Assembly (NCBI GenBank): GCA_027031565.1
Contig: JALVPX010000137.1
Span: 1 to 12,737, forward strand
DNA: 12,737 nucleotides
Origin: Deltaproteobacteria bacterium
GTDB lineage: Bacteria > Desulfobacterota > Dissulfuribacteria > Dissulfuribacterales > JALVPX01
Direction: 5' to 3'
Of the stretch, positions 5,580-12,657 are shown piece after piece (the first letter of the stretch is position 1; every line of letters starts with the position of its first letter). Under the pieces are notes generated by a model. It was not told where the DNA came from. It worked only from the letters and a program-made list of their open reading frames with translations, and did not search any database. Position numbers and translations under genes: made by a program.

Positions 5580-6662
5580 CTAGGGTTTAAAGCTATTTCC
5601 AAAGCCCATTATCCTGGCAATGTCATTGTAAAAGACCAGGAGCATCAAGGCTATCAAGATGAATATCCCAATCTGCTGGGCTATCTCCCTTTGCCGCATT
5701 GAGACAGGCCTTCTGGTAATGGCCTCTATGCCGAAAAAGAGAAGATGTCCGCCGTCCAGTACCGGGATAGGAAAGAGGTTCAACAGGCCCAGATTAACAC
5801 TCAATAAGGCCATGAAATAGAAGAGATTCAGCATACCCTGCTGTGCCTGCTGGCCAGCCATCTGGGCGATCATGATGGGCCCTCCCAGTACGGAAAGGGG
5901 TATGTCGCGTTTTATGATCTTCAAAAATCCCTTGAAAGTAAGATTGATTAGATCATAGGTCTTTGAAACAGCCAGAGAAAATGCAGAAAGCGGATTCAAT
6001 TTTTCTATCTTCAAATTGCCTGCTGCCGTAACTCCGATTATGGGCACTTCGCTTTCTTCACCAAAAATGTTTTTGACCTTCTTAAGTTTTGGGGTAACAG
6101 ACAAGACCAGCTCTGATCCATTTCTTTTCACTGTAAGCCTGATGGACCTGCCTTTGCTGTTTCTGATAATGCTGGACAACTTATCCCAAGTCTCCACCCG
6201 GCTGCCATTTGCTGCTACGATCAGGTCACCTGGCTGCAGTCCCGCGGCCTCAGCAGGAGATTCCTGCTGTACTTCACCTATTTCAGGCAACAGTACGGGA
6301 TTCCCATAAAGGGTCAAAATCGCAAATATGATCACGCCTGCGAAAACGAGATTGGAAAGGGGGCCGGCAACAACTATGGCAGCCCTCTGCCACACAGGTT
6401 TGTGGCTGAATGACAAACCCCGCTCTTCTTCGGGGATTTCCTCACCAGGCTGTTCACCGAGCATCTTCACGAATCCGCCAAGGGGAAAGGCAGAGATGCA
6501 GTAATCTGTGTCGCCTTTAACAACACCCCATATCCTGGGCCCAAAGCCAATGGAAAACTTGAGCACCTTGACTCCAAAGGCCCGGGCAACCAGAAAGTGG
6601 CCTAACTCATGAACCAATATCAATAGACTCAGAACAAGTAAAAAAGACCAAAGGGTGGTCAT
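5580..6662 (-). CDS. rseP: RseP, site-2-type intramembrane zinc metalloprotease (M50)
   Basis: RseP cuts membrane-embedded substrates, classically anti-sigma factors in envelope-stress signalling and remnant signal peptides. In 360 residues it has a first membrane helix with the zinc motif HELGH (H18, E19, H22), a conserved FPLGGFVKMLGE loop (59-70), a membrane segment at about 94-118, and one PDZ domain (about 125-190) with a GLQPGDLI core. The second active-site helix NLFPIPVLDGGH (295-306) carries D303, and a last membrane helix lies at about 330-347. E. coli RseP has two PDZ domains and about 450 residues; this shorter single-PDZ form is common in other bacteria, so it is not truncated. 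Its ATG overlaps the dxr stop as ATGA, indicating coupling. No rseA or sigma-E gene is nearby. Confidence 0.96.
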   Translation of the reverse strand: MTTLWSFLLVLSLLILVHELGHFLVARAFGVKVLKFSIGFGPRIWGVVKGDTDYCISAFPLGGFVKMLGEQPGEEIPEEERGLSFSHKPVWQRAAIVVAGPLSNLVFAGVIIFAILTLYGNPVLLPEIGEVQQESPAEAAGLQPGDLIVAANGSRVETWDKLSSIIRNSKGRSIRLTVKRNGSELVLSVTPKLKKVKNIFGEESEVPIIGVTAAGNLKIEKLNPLSAFSLAVSKTYDLINLTFKGFLKIIKRDIPLSVLGGPIMIAQMAGQQAQQGMLNLFYFMALLSVNLGLLNLFPIPVLDGGHLLFFGIEAITRRPVSMRQREIAQQIGIFILIALMLLVFYNDIARIMGFGNSFKP

Positions 6663-7828
6663 GCCATCTTCTCCACTACATTTTCGGCCCTTAACCTTGC
6701 CAGGGCATCTGCCTGCATCACTGCATCCAGGGAATCTATCTCATCCCTTGGAAAATCTTCCAATACACTGGATATGACATCAAATATCTGTCTATAACCT
6801 ATTCGGCCTTCCAGGAAGGCGGCTACAGCAACCTCGTTGGCTGCGTTAAGGGCTGCCGGTATCGTACCTCCCTTCCGAAGGGCATCATAGGCATATTTCA
6901 AGCACGGGAAACGTTCCATATCAGGCTTCTCAAAGGTAAGGGGCGAGGACTTGACGATATCCAGCCCGGGAACAGAGGTAGGTATCCGGTCCGGCCATGA
7001 AAAGGCATAGGCAATCGGCCCACGCATATCCGGAACACCCAACTGGGCCAGCACAGATCCATCAATGAATTCCACCATGCTGTGAACAATGCTCTGTGGA
7101 TGGATAACCACATCTATCGAATCTGCCGACATGCCGAAGAGCCAACTCGCTTCTATGACCTCGAGCCCTTTGTTCATAAGGGTGGAGGAATCCACAGAAA
7201 TCTTGGCACCCATGGACCAGTTCGGATGGGCAACCGCCTCTTCAGGGGTGACGTCTTTTAATTCCGTGCTGCTTTTTGTCCAGAAAGGACCGCCTGAGGC
7301 TGTCAGAATGAGGCGTTTCACACTATCTTTCGGGTTTCCCTGAAGACATTGAAATATTGCACTGTGTTCACTGTCCACCGGGATTATATGCACTTTGTGC
7401 TCACTGGCCTTTTGCATTACAAGCGGCCCTGCAGTCACAAGGGATTCCTTGTTTGCAAGCGCAACGTCTTTACCTGCTTCAATGGCTGCCATGGTAGGTA
7501 TCAGGCCTGCCGCTCCAACCATGGCAGACAGCACTAGATGCGCCTTGGGTAAGGAGGCGATCTCTTTGTAGCCAGCCTTGCCGAAAAGGACAACGGTCTT
7601 ACATCCTTTGCCTATGATCCCCTTCAACTGGGCAGCCAAATCCTCACTCATTACTGCAGCGGCGAGGGGCCTGAATTTCTTGATCTGTTCGGCAAGAAGC
7701 TCGATGTTGCGGCCGGCTGCCAGTCCCGCCACAGCGAACCTTCCTCCAGAGCCGGCGATCACATCGAGGGCACTCCTTCCGATAGAGCCCGTGGAGCCGA
7801 GGATCGAAATCCACCTTGGAGAAGTCAT
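6659..7828 (-). CDS. dxr: 1-deoxy-D-xylulose 5-phosphate reductoisomerase
   Basis: Dxr converts DXP to 2-C-methyl-D-erythritol 4-phosphate using NADPH, the first committed step of the MEP isoprenoid pathway. The 389 residues show the NADPH-binding GSTGSIG (11-17), LANKESL (124-130), metal ligands D152 and E154 in PVDSEHSA, and E223 in MNKGLEVIEA, all matching the E. coli active site. The ASGGPFW flexible-loop segment (177-183) is present. I chose ATG 7828 because it overlaps the cdsA TGA as ATGA and gives the family N-terminus. A longer frame to 7870 would run inside cdsA and add 14 unrelated residues. It likely supplies isoprenoid precursor for UppS in the same operon. Confidence 0.97.
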   Translation of the reverse strand: MTSPRWISILGSTGSIGRSALDVIAGSGGRFAVAGLAAGRNIELLAEQIKKFRPLAAAVMSEDLAAQLKGIIGKGCKTVVLFGKAGYKEIASLPKAHLVLSAMVGAAGLIPTMAAIEAGKDVALANKESLVTAGPLVMQKASEHKVHIIPVDSEHSAIFQCLQGNPKDSVKRLILTASGGPFWTKSSTELKDVTPEEAVAHPNWSMGAKISVDSSTLMNKGLEVIEASWLFGMSADSIDVVIHPQSIVHSMVEFIDGSVLAQLGVPDMRGPIAYAFSWPDRIPTSVPGLDIVKSSPLTFEKPDMERFPCLKYAYDALRKGGTIPAALNAANEVAVAAFLEGRIGYRQIFDVISSVLEDFPRDEIDSLDAVMQADALARLRAENVVEKMA

Positions 7829-8643
7829 CTGATCAACCAGCCCTCTCCATAGCCGAAATATATGATCCAATAGAGGAATGGTGCCGCCAGCATTACAGCA
7901 TCCACCCTGTCGAAAACCCCACCGTGGCCAGGCAAAATTTGGCCTGAATCTTTTACTCCAAAACTCCTTTTCACTATGGACTCTACAAGGTCTCCAATCT
8001 GGCCTACGATGCCTATTATGACAGCCGCTGGCAGAAGTAAGCGGGGTTCAAAATGGTTAAAGAGCAAAAACCAGGCTATCAATCCTGCCAAGAGATTTGC
8101 TGCAAGGCCTCCAACTGCGCCTTCCACTGTCTTGCCGCTGCTCACGTCTGGCCTGAGTTTGTGCTTGCCCACGGCCCGTCCCACGTAGTAGGCCGCAGCA
8201 TCCCCGGAAAATATCACCAGCAGCAGAAAAAGTACCCAGGCCTTGCCGTTGGGCAATGTGCGTAAAAGCCAGATATGTGCCAGACAAAATCCAACATAGG
8301 CTGCGCCTGCATAAAAAAGGAACAAATTTTGCGCTGCAGTTTCCCATTTTTTAAAGGTAAAGATGAAATACAAACCGCTCAGCAGCAAACTGAATGCCAA
8401 CGAAGGCAATATGATCGCGCTGGTCCCGGCCCAAACTGCGGCCACGACTGGCAAGGAACCCGTCACCAGGCCAAAGATCAATACAGTGGTCCTGCCGGAA
8501 AAGGCGATCCTGAAATATTCATATAGACATAACAAAGAGCCCGCAATTACCAGTGCCCCGAACAAACCCCTTCCGCCCCACCAAAGGAGGATGAAAAGAA
8601 GCGGCCCGGCTACCAGGGAGGTCAGGATGCGATCGCGGTGCAT
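7825..8643 (-). CDS. cdsA: Phosphatidate cytidylyltransferase (CDP-diacylglycerol synthase)
   Basis: CdsA makes CDP-diacylglycerol from phosphatidic acid and CTP, the branch point of phospholipid synthesis, in the inner membrane. The 272-residue protein is strongly hydrophobic with about seven or eight membrane segments. It has the SGDAAAYYVGR segment (146-156) and a SSGKTVEGAVGG loop (168-179). The full family signature lies at 222-250, including VKRSFGVKDSG and PGHGGVFDRVD with its acidic metal residues. ATG 8643 lies 22 bases inside the 3' end of uppS, implying translational coupling, and its stop overlaps the dxr start. The uppS-cdsA-dxr order is a widespread bacterial arrangement. Confidence 0.96.
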   Translation of the reverse strand: MHRDRILTSLVAGPLLFILLWWGGRGLFGALVIAGSLLCLYEYFRIAFSGRTTVLIFGLVTGSLPVVAAVWAGTSAIILPSLAFSLLLSGLYFIFTFKKWETAAQNLFLFYAGAAYVGFCLAHIWLLRTLPNGKAWVLFLLLVIFSGDAAAYYVGRAVGKHKLRPDVSSGKTVEGAVGGLAANLLAGLIAWFLLFNHFEPRLLLPAAVIIGIVGQIGDLVESIVKRSFGVKDSGQILPGHGGVFDRVDAVMLAAPFLYWIIYFGYGEGWLIR

Positions 8644-9377
8644 GCCTGGGCAAATGATCTGCCTATGCGGCCAAATCTTCTTTCGCGTCTCTCAAACTCT
8701 TTGAGTGCTTTCATGAGTTCCTGCCTGTCAAAATCTGGCCACAAGGTGCTTGTTATATATAGTTCCGAATATGCTGATTGAAAGAGGAGAAAATTGCTCA
8801 GCCTCATTTCACCGCTTGTTCGGATGATAAGGTCGGGATCAGGCAATCCGGCAGTGTCTAAGTGGCTGGCCACAAGATTTTCGTCTATTTCTTCAGGCCG
8901 GATCTCGCCAGCGACACATTTTTGGGCAATCTTTTGGACCGCCCTCGCGATTTCTGCCCTGCCTCCGTAACTCAAGGCAAGGTTCAGGATCATCTCTTTG
9001 TTCGAGGAAGTGGATTCCATGACCGCAGCCAATTTCTCCTGCACCTTTTGGGGCAGTTGGTCGATCTCTCCAATGGCCTCCAGCCGGATACCATTTTTCA
9101 GCATCTCGTTGAGCTCCCTTTCGAGGTATTCATACAGGAGATCCATTAATGCCGTGACCTCGTCCTTGGGGCGGTTCCAGTTTTCCTTTGAAAATGCATA
9201 GAGGGTGAGCACTTCTATTCCAAGTTCCCTGCAGGCGGTGACCGTTTGTCGAACAGCCTTTACCCCTTGGCGGTGCCCCATAATTCTGGGCATGCCCCTG
9301 CGCCTGGCCCAGCGGCCGTTACCATCCATGATGACAGCCAAATGGCGGGGAATCTTTGCTAGTTCAGGGGAAGACAT
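8622..9377 (-). CDS. uppS: Undecaprenyl diphosphate synthase (cis-prenyltransferase)
   Basis: UppS extends farnesyl diphosphate with isopentenyl units in cis to give the C55 carrier lipid for peptidoglycan and other surface polymers. The 251 residues contain HLAVIMDGNGRWA with catalytic D18, the GHRQG loop (34-38), TLYAFSKENWNRP (58-70) and SYGGR (136-140). They also contain the diphosphate-binding RTSGEMRLSNFLLFQ (186-200) and an SELYIT segment, all family hallmarks. It begins 21 nt after frr without an obvious Shine-Dalgarno, so it may depend on ribosomes arriving from frr. Its 3' end overlaps cdsA. Some family members make other chain lengths; the C55 role is inferred from context. Confidence 0.96.
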   Translation of the reverse strand: MSSPELAKIPRHLAVIMDGNGRWARRRGMPRIMGHRQGVKAVRQTVTACRELGIEVLTLYAFSKENWNRPKDEVTALMDLLYEYLERELNEMLKNGIRLEAIGEIDQLPQKVQEKLAAVMESTSSNKEMILNLALSYGGRAEIARAVQKIAQKCVAGEIRPEEIDENLVASHLDTAGLPDPDLIIRTSGEMRLSNFLLFQSAYSELYITSTLWPDFDRQELMKALKEFERRERRFGRIGRSFAQACTAIAS

Positions 9378-9398
9378 GGATTCAAATTAAGGCTGGAA

Positions 9399-9953
9399 TT
9401 AGAATTCCAGTATCTCTTTCTCCTTCTCAGACAAAATCTTGTCCACTTCCTTGATGTGTTCGTCGGTTATCTCCTGGACCTTGTCCTGCAACTTGTACAT
9501 CTCATCTTCTGAGAGCTCTTTGTTCTTTTTTTTGGCCTTCAATTTTTCTATGGCGTCTCGCCTTACATTCCGAATAGCCACCCTAGCCTCTTCTGCCATC
9601 TTTTTTACCAGTTTCACCAAATCCTTGCGGCGTTCTTCGGTCAAAGGAGGCACGCTGATTCTGATGATCTTGCCATCGTTGGCAGGAGTAAGACCAAGTT
9701 CAGACTTGAGCACGGCCTTTTCAATGTCTGGTAAAATATTTGCGTCCCAGGGCTGTATGGTCAAAAGCCTGCTTTCCGGAACAGAGATGGAGGCAACCTG
9801 GTTAAGGGGCATAGATGAACCGTAATAGTCCACTGTAATTCCATCCAGAAGGGCGGGAGTGGCCCGGCCTGTACGAACTCTGTCGAGATCTTTCCTGAAG
9901 GAATCGATCGCCTTATCCATTTTCTTACTGGCTGTGTCAAGCACTTCGCTCAT
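9399..9953 (-). CDS. frr: Ribosome recycling factor
   Basis: RRF, with EF-G, splits post-termination ribosomes. The 184-residue length matches the family (about 185). It has the N-terminal helix with SFRKDLDRVRTGRA (about 17-30), then ALLDGITVDYYG, the domain II core ISVPESRLLTIQPWD, and the long C-terminal helices rich in Lys/Glu (about 105-184). I chose ATG 9953 because AGGAGGTG sits 6 nt upstream; a GTG at 9962 is part of that ribosome binding site. The start lies 17 bases inside pyrH. Neighbours tsf and pyrH give the classic rpsB-tsf-pyrH-frr translation cluster. Confidence 0.97.
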   Translation of the reverse strand: MSEVLDTASKKMDKAIDSFRKDLDRVRTGRATPALLDGITVDYYGSSMPLNQVASISVPESRLLTIQPWDANILPDIEKAVLKSELGLTPANDGKIIRISVPPLTEERRKDLVKLVKKMAEEARVAIRNVRRDAIEKLKAKKKNKELSEDEMYKLQDKVQEITDEHIKEVDKILSEKEKEILEF

Positions 9954-10689
9954 CTGCCTCACCTCCTGTAACTATCGTTCCAATAGACTCGCCCTGGACC
10001 GCCCTGGCTATGTTGCCCCTTTTCTCCATGGAAAAGACCAGTACTGGCAAACCGGCATCCCTGGCCAGGGCTATTGCTGCTCCATCGATCACCTTAAGAT
10101 CCTGCTCAAGGACCTGGTCATAGGTCAAATAGTCAAATTTTACTGCATCAGGAAACTCTTTGGGGTCCTTGTCATAAACACCGTCCACCCTTGTGGCCTT
10201 CATGAGGACATCGGCCTTTATTTCAAGGGCCCTCAGCGCCGCTGCTGTGTCGGTGGTAAAAAAGGGATTTCCCGTTCCAGCAGCAAAAACAATCGTTCTT
10301 CCCTTATCGAGATGCTTCAAGGCCCTGGTACGTACAAAGGGTTCCACCATCTTTCCGACTTCAATGGCTGAAAGCACCCGTGCATCAGCGCCACTGCTCC
10401 TGAGTGCCTCCTGCAAGGCCAGGGCATTTATTACCGTTGCCAGCATACCCATCTGATCTGCTGCTGCCCTGTCCATACCCTGGGCGGCTCCAGCCACACC
10501 CCTGAATATGTTGCCGCCGCCAACTACCACGCCGAGCTGAACACCAGCCTTGTGAATATCCACTAGCTCTTCAGCCAGCCGTTTTATGACAGGCAGTGAG
10601 ATGCCGAAGGGCTCTTCACCCATCAGAGCCTCGCCGCTGATTTTCAACAAGACCCTGCTGAAGCCCTTGGAACCCCTTGAAGTGGACAT
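9937..10689 (-). CDS. pyrH: UMP kinase
   Basis: PyrH phosphorylates UMP to UDP in pyrimidine nucleotide synthesis. It is a hexameric amino-acid-kinase-fold enzyme, typically activated by GTP and inhibited by UTP. The 250 residues show LLKISGEAL (14-22), the GGGNIFRG phosphate loop (57-64), DQMGMLATVINALAL (78-92), FAAGTGNPFFTTDTAA (135-150) and the ATRVDGVYDKDP nucleotide segment (165-176). The ATG overlaps the tsf TAA by one base (TAATG), indicating re-initiation, with AGGTAGGT upstream. The acidic C-terminus (about 244-250) overlaps frr. Confidence 0.97.
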   Translation of the reverse strand: MSTSRGSKGFSRVLLKISGEALMGEEPFGISLPVIKRLAEELVDIHKAGVQLGVVVGGGNIFRGVAGAAQGMDRAAADQMGMLATVINALALQEALRSSGADARVLSAIEVGKMVEPFVRTRALKHLDKGRTIVFAAGTGNPFFTTDTAAALRALEIKADVLMKATRVDGVYDKDPKEFPDAVKFDYLTYDQVLEQDLKVIDGAAIALARDAGLPVLVFSMEKRGNIARAVQGESIGTIVTGGEADERSA

Positions 10690-11288
10690 TAGTCAGTACC
10701 TACCTGGAACCGTACATAACGCTTTATTGTTATATTCTCTCCCATCTTGGCTATGAGCTCGTTAAGCTTGTCCTGGATGGTGATGTCTGGATCTTTTACA
10801 TAGGGCTGCTCCAGCAGACAAACCTCTTTGAAAAATTTGTCCAGGCGCCCTTCAATGATCTTTTCCACTATGTTTTCAGGCTTGCCGGACTCGATGGCCT
10901 GCTGCCTATAGATTTCCTTTTCCCTTTCTACAAGCTCTTGTGGAACGTCTTCCCTGCGCATGGCAACAGGATTTGCTGCACATATGTGCAAAGCAAGATC
11001 CTTGGCGAATTGAACGAACTGCTCATTTTTGGCCACAAAGTCAGTTTCGCAATCCACTTCAACGAGTACACCAATCTTGTTGCCAGCATGCAAATAGCAT
11101 TGAACCGTTCCCTCCGAAGTGGCACGGCCTGCACGCTTTGCAGCAACAGCAAGCCCCTTTTGCCTGAGCCAGTCAACGGCCTTGTCCATATCGCCGCCGC
11201 ACTCCTGCAGGGCCTTTTTGCAATCCATCATCCCGGCGTTTGTACGCTCTCTTAACTCCTTAATCATTTGAGTGGTAATAGCACCCAT
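10689..11288 (-). CDS. tsf: Elongation factor Ts, short form
   Basis: EF-Ts is the nucleotide-exchange factor for EF-Tu. The 199-residue protein has the N-terminal UBA-like domain with LRERTNAGMMDCKKAL (12-27) and the EF-Tu-contacting TDFVAKN (82-88), equal to the E. coli Asp80/Phe81 region. A single core subdomain and a C-terminal helix follow. E. coli EF-Ts is about 283 residues; short forms near 200 are known in several lineages, so this is not a truncation. I chose ATG 11288 because GGAGGA lies about 8 nt upstream; a GTG at 11303 contains that site. It is 55 nt downstream of rpsB. Confidence 0.96.
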   Translation of the reverse strand: MGAITTQMIKELRERTNAGMMDCKKALQECGGDMDKAVDWLRQKGLAVAAKRAGRATSEGTVQCYLHAGNKIGVLVEVDCETDFVAKNEQFVQFAKDLALHICAANPVAMRREDVPQELVEREKEIYRQQAIESGKPENIVEKIIEGRLDKFFKEVCLLEQPYVKDPDITIQDKLNELIAKMGENITIKRYVRFQVGTD

Positions 11289-11343
11289 TTTTATTTCCTC
11301 CACTAACGCTGTCTCTTATCTGCCTGAAAAAACAAGACAGGAA

Positions 11344-12183
11344 CTATGCTGCCTGGGTAGCCTCGGAATCTGCACCGCCTTCCTCCTGGGATTCAGCAGC
11401 TTCAGGCAGAGCAGCTTCCTCCCCGGCAGGAGTGGTCTCAAGCCCTTCCACTTCTTCTTCGGCCATTTCCTTGTCTGTCTCAGCCTGCTGGGCCTCCAAG
11501 AATCTCTCTCTTCCCTCCAGCACCGCATCTGCCATACGGGAGCTGATGAGGCGGATGGCCCTGATGGCATCATCATTACCTGGAATGATATAGTCTATCC
11601 CATCCGGATCGCAGTTTGTATCCACGATGGCAATAACTGGGATACCGAGCTTGTTGGCCTCCTTGACTGCAATCTGCTCCTGCTTGGCATCCACAACAAA
11701 GACCGCATCAGGCAGGCCCTCCATATCCTTTATGCCGCCAAGATTCTGTTCAAGTTTTCGGCGGAGACGGTCCATTTTCAAGACCTCTTTCTTGGGAAAC
11801 TTCTCAATGGTGCCATCCTCGAACATGGACTCCAAATGCTTAAGCCTGTCTATGCCCTGGCGTATGGTCTGATAGTTTGTAAGCATTCCGCCAAGCCAGC
11901 GATGATTGACATAGGGCATGTTGCAGCGGCTCGCCTCTTCCTGGATCGATTCACGGGCCTGTTTCTTGGTGCCTACAAAGAGTACGACACCTCCGCTGGC
12001 AACCAAATCCCTGGTAAATTCGTAGGCAACCTTGAAAAGGCGCACCGTCTTCTGAAGATCAATAATGTAAATGCCGTTCCTTGCCCCGAAGATGTATGGT
12101 TTCATCTTGGGATTCCAACGCCTGGTCTGATGGCCAAAATGGACACCAGCTTCCAACAACTGTTTCATTGTTACGTAAGCCAC
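11344..12183 (-). CDS. rpsB: 30S ribosomal protein S2 with acidic C-terminal tail
   Basis: S2 bridges head and body of the small subunit on its solvent side. The 279-residue product starts with GTG at 12183, with AAGGAGGA a few bases upstream. Family segments include LLEAGVHFGHQTRRWNPKM (9-27), VLFVGTKKQA (67-76), NHRWLGGMLTN (93-103), VVDAKQEQIAVKEA (163-176) and IPGNDDAIRAI (200-210). After about residue 228 comes a tail of about 50 residues. From 241 to the end it holds 12 Glu and 1 Asp with no Lys or Arg, and it is absent from the 241-residue E. coli protein. First gene of the long operon, with a promoter-like sequence 128 bases upstream and a structured leader. Confidence 0.97.
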   Translation of the reverse strand: MAYVTMKQLLEAGVHFGHQTRRWNPKMKPYIFGARNGIYIIDLQKTVRLFKVAYEFTRDLVASGGVVLFVGTKKQARESIQEEASRCNMPYVNHRWLGGMLTNYQTIRQGIDRLKHLESMFEDGTIEKFPKKEVLKMDRLRRKLEQNLGGIKDMEGLPDAVFVVDAKQEQIAVKEANKLGIPVIAIVDTNCDPDGIDYIIPGNDDAIRAIRLISSRMADAVLEGRERFLEAQQAETDKEMAEEEVEGLETTPAGEEAALPEAAESQEEGGADSEATQAA

Positions 12184-12197
12184 GATTCCTCCTTGTG

Positions 12198-12257
12198 AAG
12201 TGGTTTTTCCTCCCTGCTCTACTCATAATGCCCTAGTTACCGGAACCGGCACCACTT
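12198..12257 (-). promoter_or_regulatory. Candidate structured rpsB leader (possible S2 autoregulation site)
   Basis: In the minus-strand RNA, AAGTGGT (12251-12257) can pair with ACCACTT (12198-12204), a perfect 7-bp stem around 46 nt. The 3' arm ends only a few bases before the AAGGAGG ribosome binding site. The enclosed part includes the dyad CCGGTTCCGG. S2 is known to repress its own operon through the rpsB leader in E. coli; a comparable role here is inference from position and pairing. Confidence 0.4.
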
Positions 12258-12310
12258 GGGCCGTAGAATCAGGTGTGTAATTTATTTGCCTGCTCGAGAC
12301 AAATCGTCTT

Positions 12311-12339
12311 TATGTAACACCAGTCTGTTTTTTTGACAA
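12311..12339 (-). promoter_or_regulatory. Probable sigma-70 promoter of the rpsB operon
   Basis: The minus strand has -35 TTGTCA (12334-12339; 5 of 6), an exact 17-nt spacer and -10 TACATA (12311-12316), preceded by TGT as an extended -10. Transcription would start near 12304, leaving about 120 nt of leader before rpsB. The same layout (TTGTCA, 17 nt, TGn) occurs before tRNA-Cys. Confidence 0.55.
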
Positions 12340-12442
12340 GACCGGAGAAAAAATTTGGCTTTCAGTTAAGCAGAAACGCACATCTGCGCTCGTGATGCTA
12401 GAAGGTAAACTTTTGGCAGCAAAGATTAAATAATCCCCTTCA

Positions 12443-12583
12443 GGCCACCTCTAAACATTGTCTTTTTGTCCAATGGCTGCGTTGCACTCAAAAAATAATC
12501 CTCGAAATATCAACAACATGTCTGCGGTTATTTTTTTCGCGCGCCTTGCCCTTTAACAAAAATCCTAATTTTTAGAGGTAGCC
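12443..12583. repeat. MITE-like intergenic element with terminal inverted repeats
   Basis: GGCCACCTCTAAA (12443-12455) and TTTAGAGGTAGCC (12571-12583) are inverted copies matching at 12 of 13 positions and bound a 141-base unit with no coding frame. Inside are two degenerate direct copies of about 30 bases, 12475-12504 and 12539-12568, sharing a GCxxTTGCxCT...CAAAAA...ATCCT pattern. I see no obvious target-site duplication. Structure suggests a non-autonomous mobile or REP-like repeat; copies elsewhere in the genome would be needed to prove it. Confidence 0.5.
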
Positions 12584-12600
12584 CATTGCCGTCTTGCTTT

Positions 12601-12630
12601 TTGTAAAATTAAGACTTGCAAAATTAAGGC
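12601..12630 (+). repeat. 15-base tandem direct repeat
   Basis: TTGTAAAATTAAGAC (12601-12615) is followed without a gap by TTGCAAAATTAAGGC (12616-12630), matching at 13 of 15 positions. It could be a duplicated binding site or a remnant of slippage; nothing in the sequence decides between these. Confidence 0.55.
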
Positions 12631-12657
12631 CATGTCAAAGGGCGTACATGACAGGCC
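12628..12657. repeat. Hairpin of unknown role
   Basis: GGCC(A)TGTCA (12628-12637) pairs with TGACAGGCC (12649-12657): nine base pairs with one bulged A and an 11-nt loop. On the minus strand it is followed by TTAATTTT, so it could be a weak terminator for a gene entering from the right, but no clean T run is present on either side. Confidence 0.4.

Noticed and set aside
5580..6662. RseP as truncated because it is about 90 residues shorter than the E. coli protein
   Set aside because: Both active-site segments and the terminal membrane helices are intact; single-PDZ forms of this length are a normal subfamily.
7829..7870. Longer dxr start adding 14 residues
   Set aside because: The extra residues do not resemble the family N-terminus, and ATG 7828 forms a classic ATGA overlap with the cdsA stop.
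10677..11255. 192-codon plus-strand frame opposite tsf
   Set aside because: The EF-Ts match on the minus strand explains the open frame.
10689..11288. EF-Ts as truncated
   Set aside because: The EF-Tu contact motif and C-terminal region are present, and short EF-Ts forms near 200 residues are known.
11309..11340. CTGTC/GACAG hairpin between rpsB and tsf as an attenuator
   Set aside because: The stem is 5 bp with a loop of about 22 nt and no T run follows on the minus strand, so premature termination is not supported.
11272..12198. Long plus-strand frame of 308 codons opposite rpsB
   Set aside because: It is a shadow of rpsB: the minus-strand S2 match is unambiguous over nearly the whole span.
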